From an uncultured Prevotella sp. (GTDB lineage Bacteria > Bacteroidota > Bacteroidia > Bacteroidales > Bacteroidaceae), in the NCBI GenBank assembly GCA_900765465.1, contig CAAFRM010000346.1:1-15190 (forward strand): a DNA stretch of 15,190 nucleotides. Direction: 5' to 3'. Shown piece by piece: positions 15,181 through 15,190 of the stretch. The first letter of the stretch is position 1, and every line of letters begins with the position of its first letter. Below the pieces are notes generated by a model, which saw only the letters and a program-made list of their open reading frames with translations, was not told the DNA's origin and ran no database searches. The translations under genes and the position numbers were made by a program.

Positions 15181-15190
15181 ATATAGATGA

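Larger units (their letters stand above)
14777..15190. other. Non-coding right end with repeats
   Basis: I see no supportable gene on either strand here. It holds an inverted repeat (14888-14943), tandem 22-base repeats (15070-15128) and a perfect 18-base palindrome (15163-15180), listed separately. It is the upstream side of the PUL. Confidence 0.6.

Noticed and set aside
1..15190. CRISPR array, tRNA or rRNA genes, complete insertion sequence
   Set aside because: No regularly spaced repeat-spacer pattern, tRNA cloverleaf, rRNA segment or transposase was seen on either strand.

Overview
The window looks like Bacteroidales DNA, most likely from the Prevotella/Segatella group (S. copri-like). 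The signs are a complete SusC/SusD pair with surface lipoproteins, promoters of the TTG-N19/20-TAnnTTTG type, A-rich leaders instead of strong Shine-Dalgarno sites, and two secreted or small proteins of a style typical of Prevotella. The species assignment is inference from these features, not from a database comparison.

The core is a polysaccharide utilization locus (PUL) on the minus strand, read from right to left. It starts with a membrane-spanning sensor/AraC regulator (14666 to 11817), followed by a lone ECF-type sigma factor (11541 to 11023). Next come SusC (10970 to 7791), SusD (7736 to 5988), a surface lipoprotein with Ig-like domains in the SusE/SGBP position (5913 to 4354), and a lipoprotein of the alginate-lyase superfamily (4297 to 2900). 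A strong intrinsic terminator (about 2867 to 2829) closes this unit. The regulator and the sigma gene each have a clear Bacteroidetes promoter, and the two promoters share 15 identical bases. The start of a GH88 unsaturated-uronyl hydrolase (410 to beyond base 1) lies further left on the same strand. A lyase that makes unsaturated uronyl ends plus a GH88 that removes them suggests a uronic-acid-containing polysaccharide as substrate.

Between the lyase and GH88 lies material that does not look like core PUL. One piece is a two-gene minus-strand unit: a 539-residue secreted protein of unknown function and a 59-residue protein with a basic N-terminus and an acidic C-terminus. It has its own promoter and terminator. 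The other piece is a plus-strand fragment of an AAA-type ATPase gene (565 to 831) that keeps its Walker A motif but stops after 88 residues, preceded by tandem palindromes.

As I read the system, the regulator senses glycan fragments in the periplasm with its propeller/Y_Y_Y part and acts directly through its cytoplasmic AraC domain, because no histidine kinase or receiver is present. The sigma factor, with no anti-sigma gene in view, may add a second layer of control. SusCD and the SGBP bind and import the glycan, the lyase cuts it at the cell surface, and GH88 trims the products in the periplasm. The right end (14721 to 15190) has no gene I can support but holds several repeats and palindromes.
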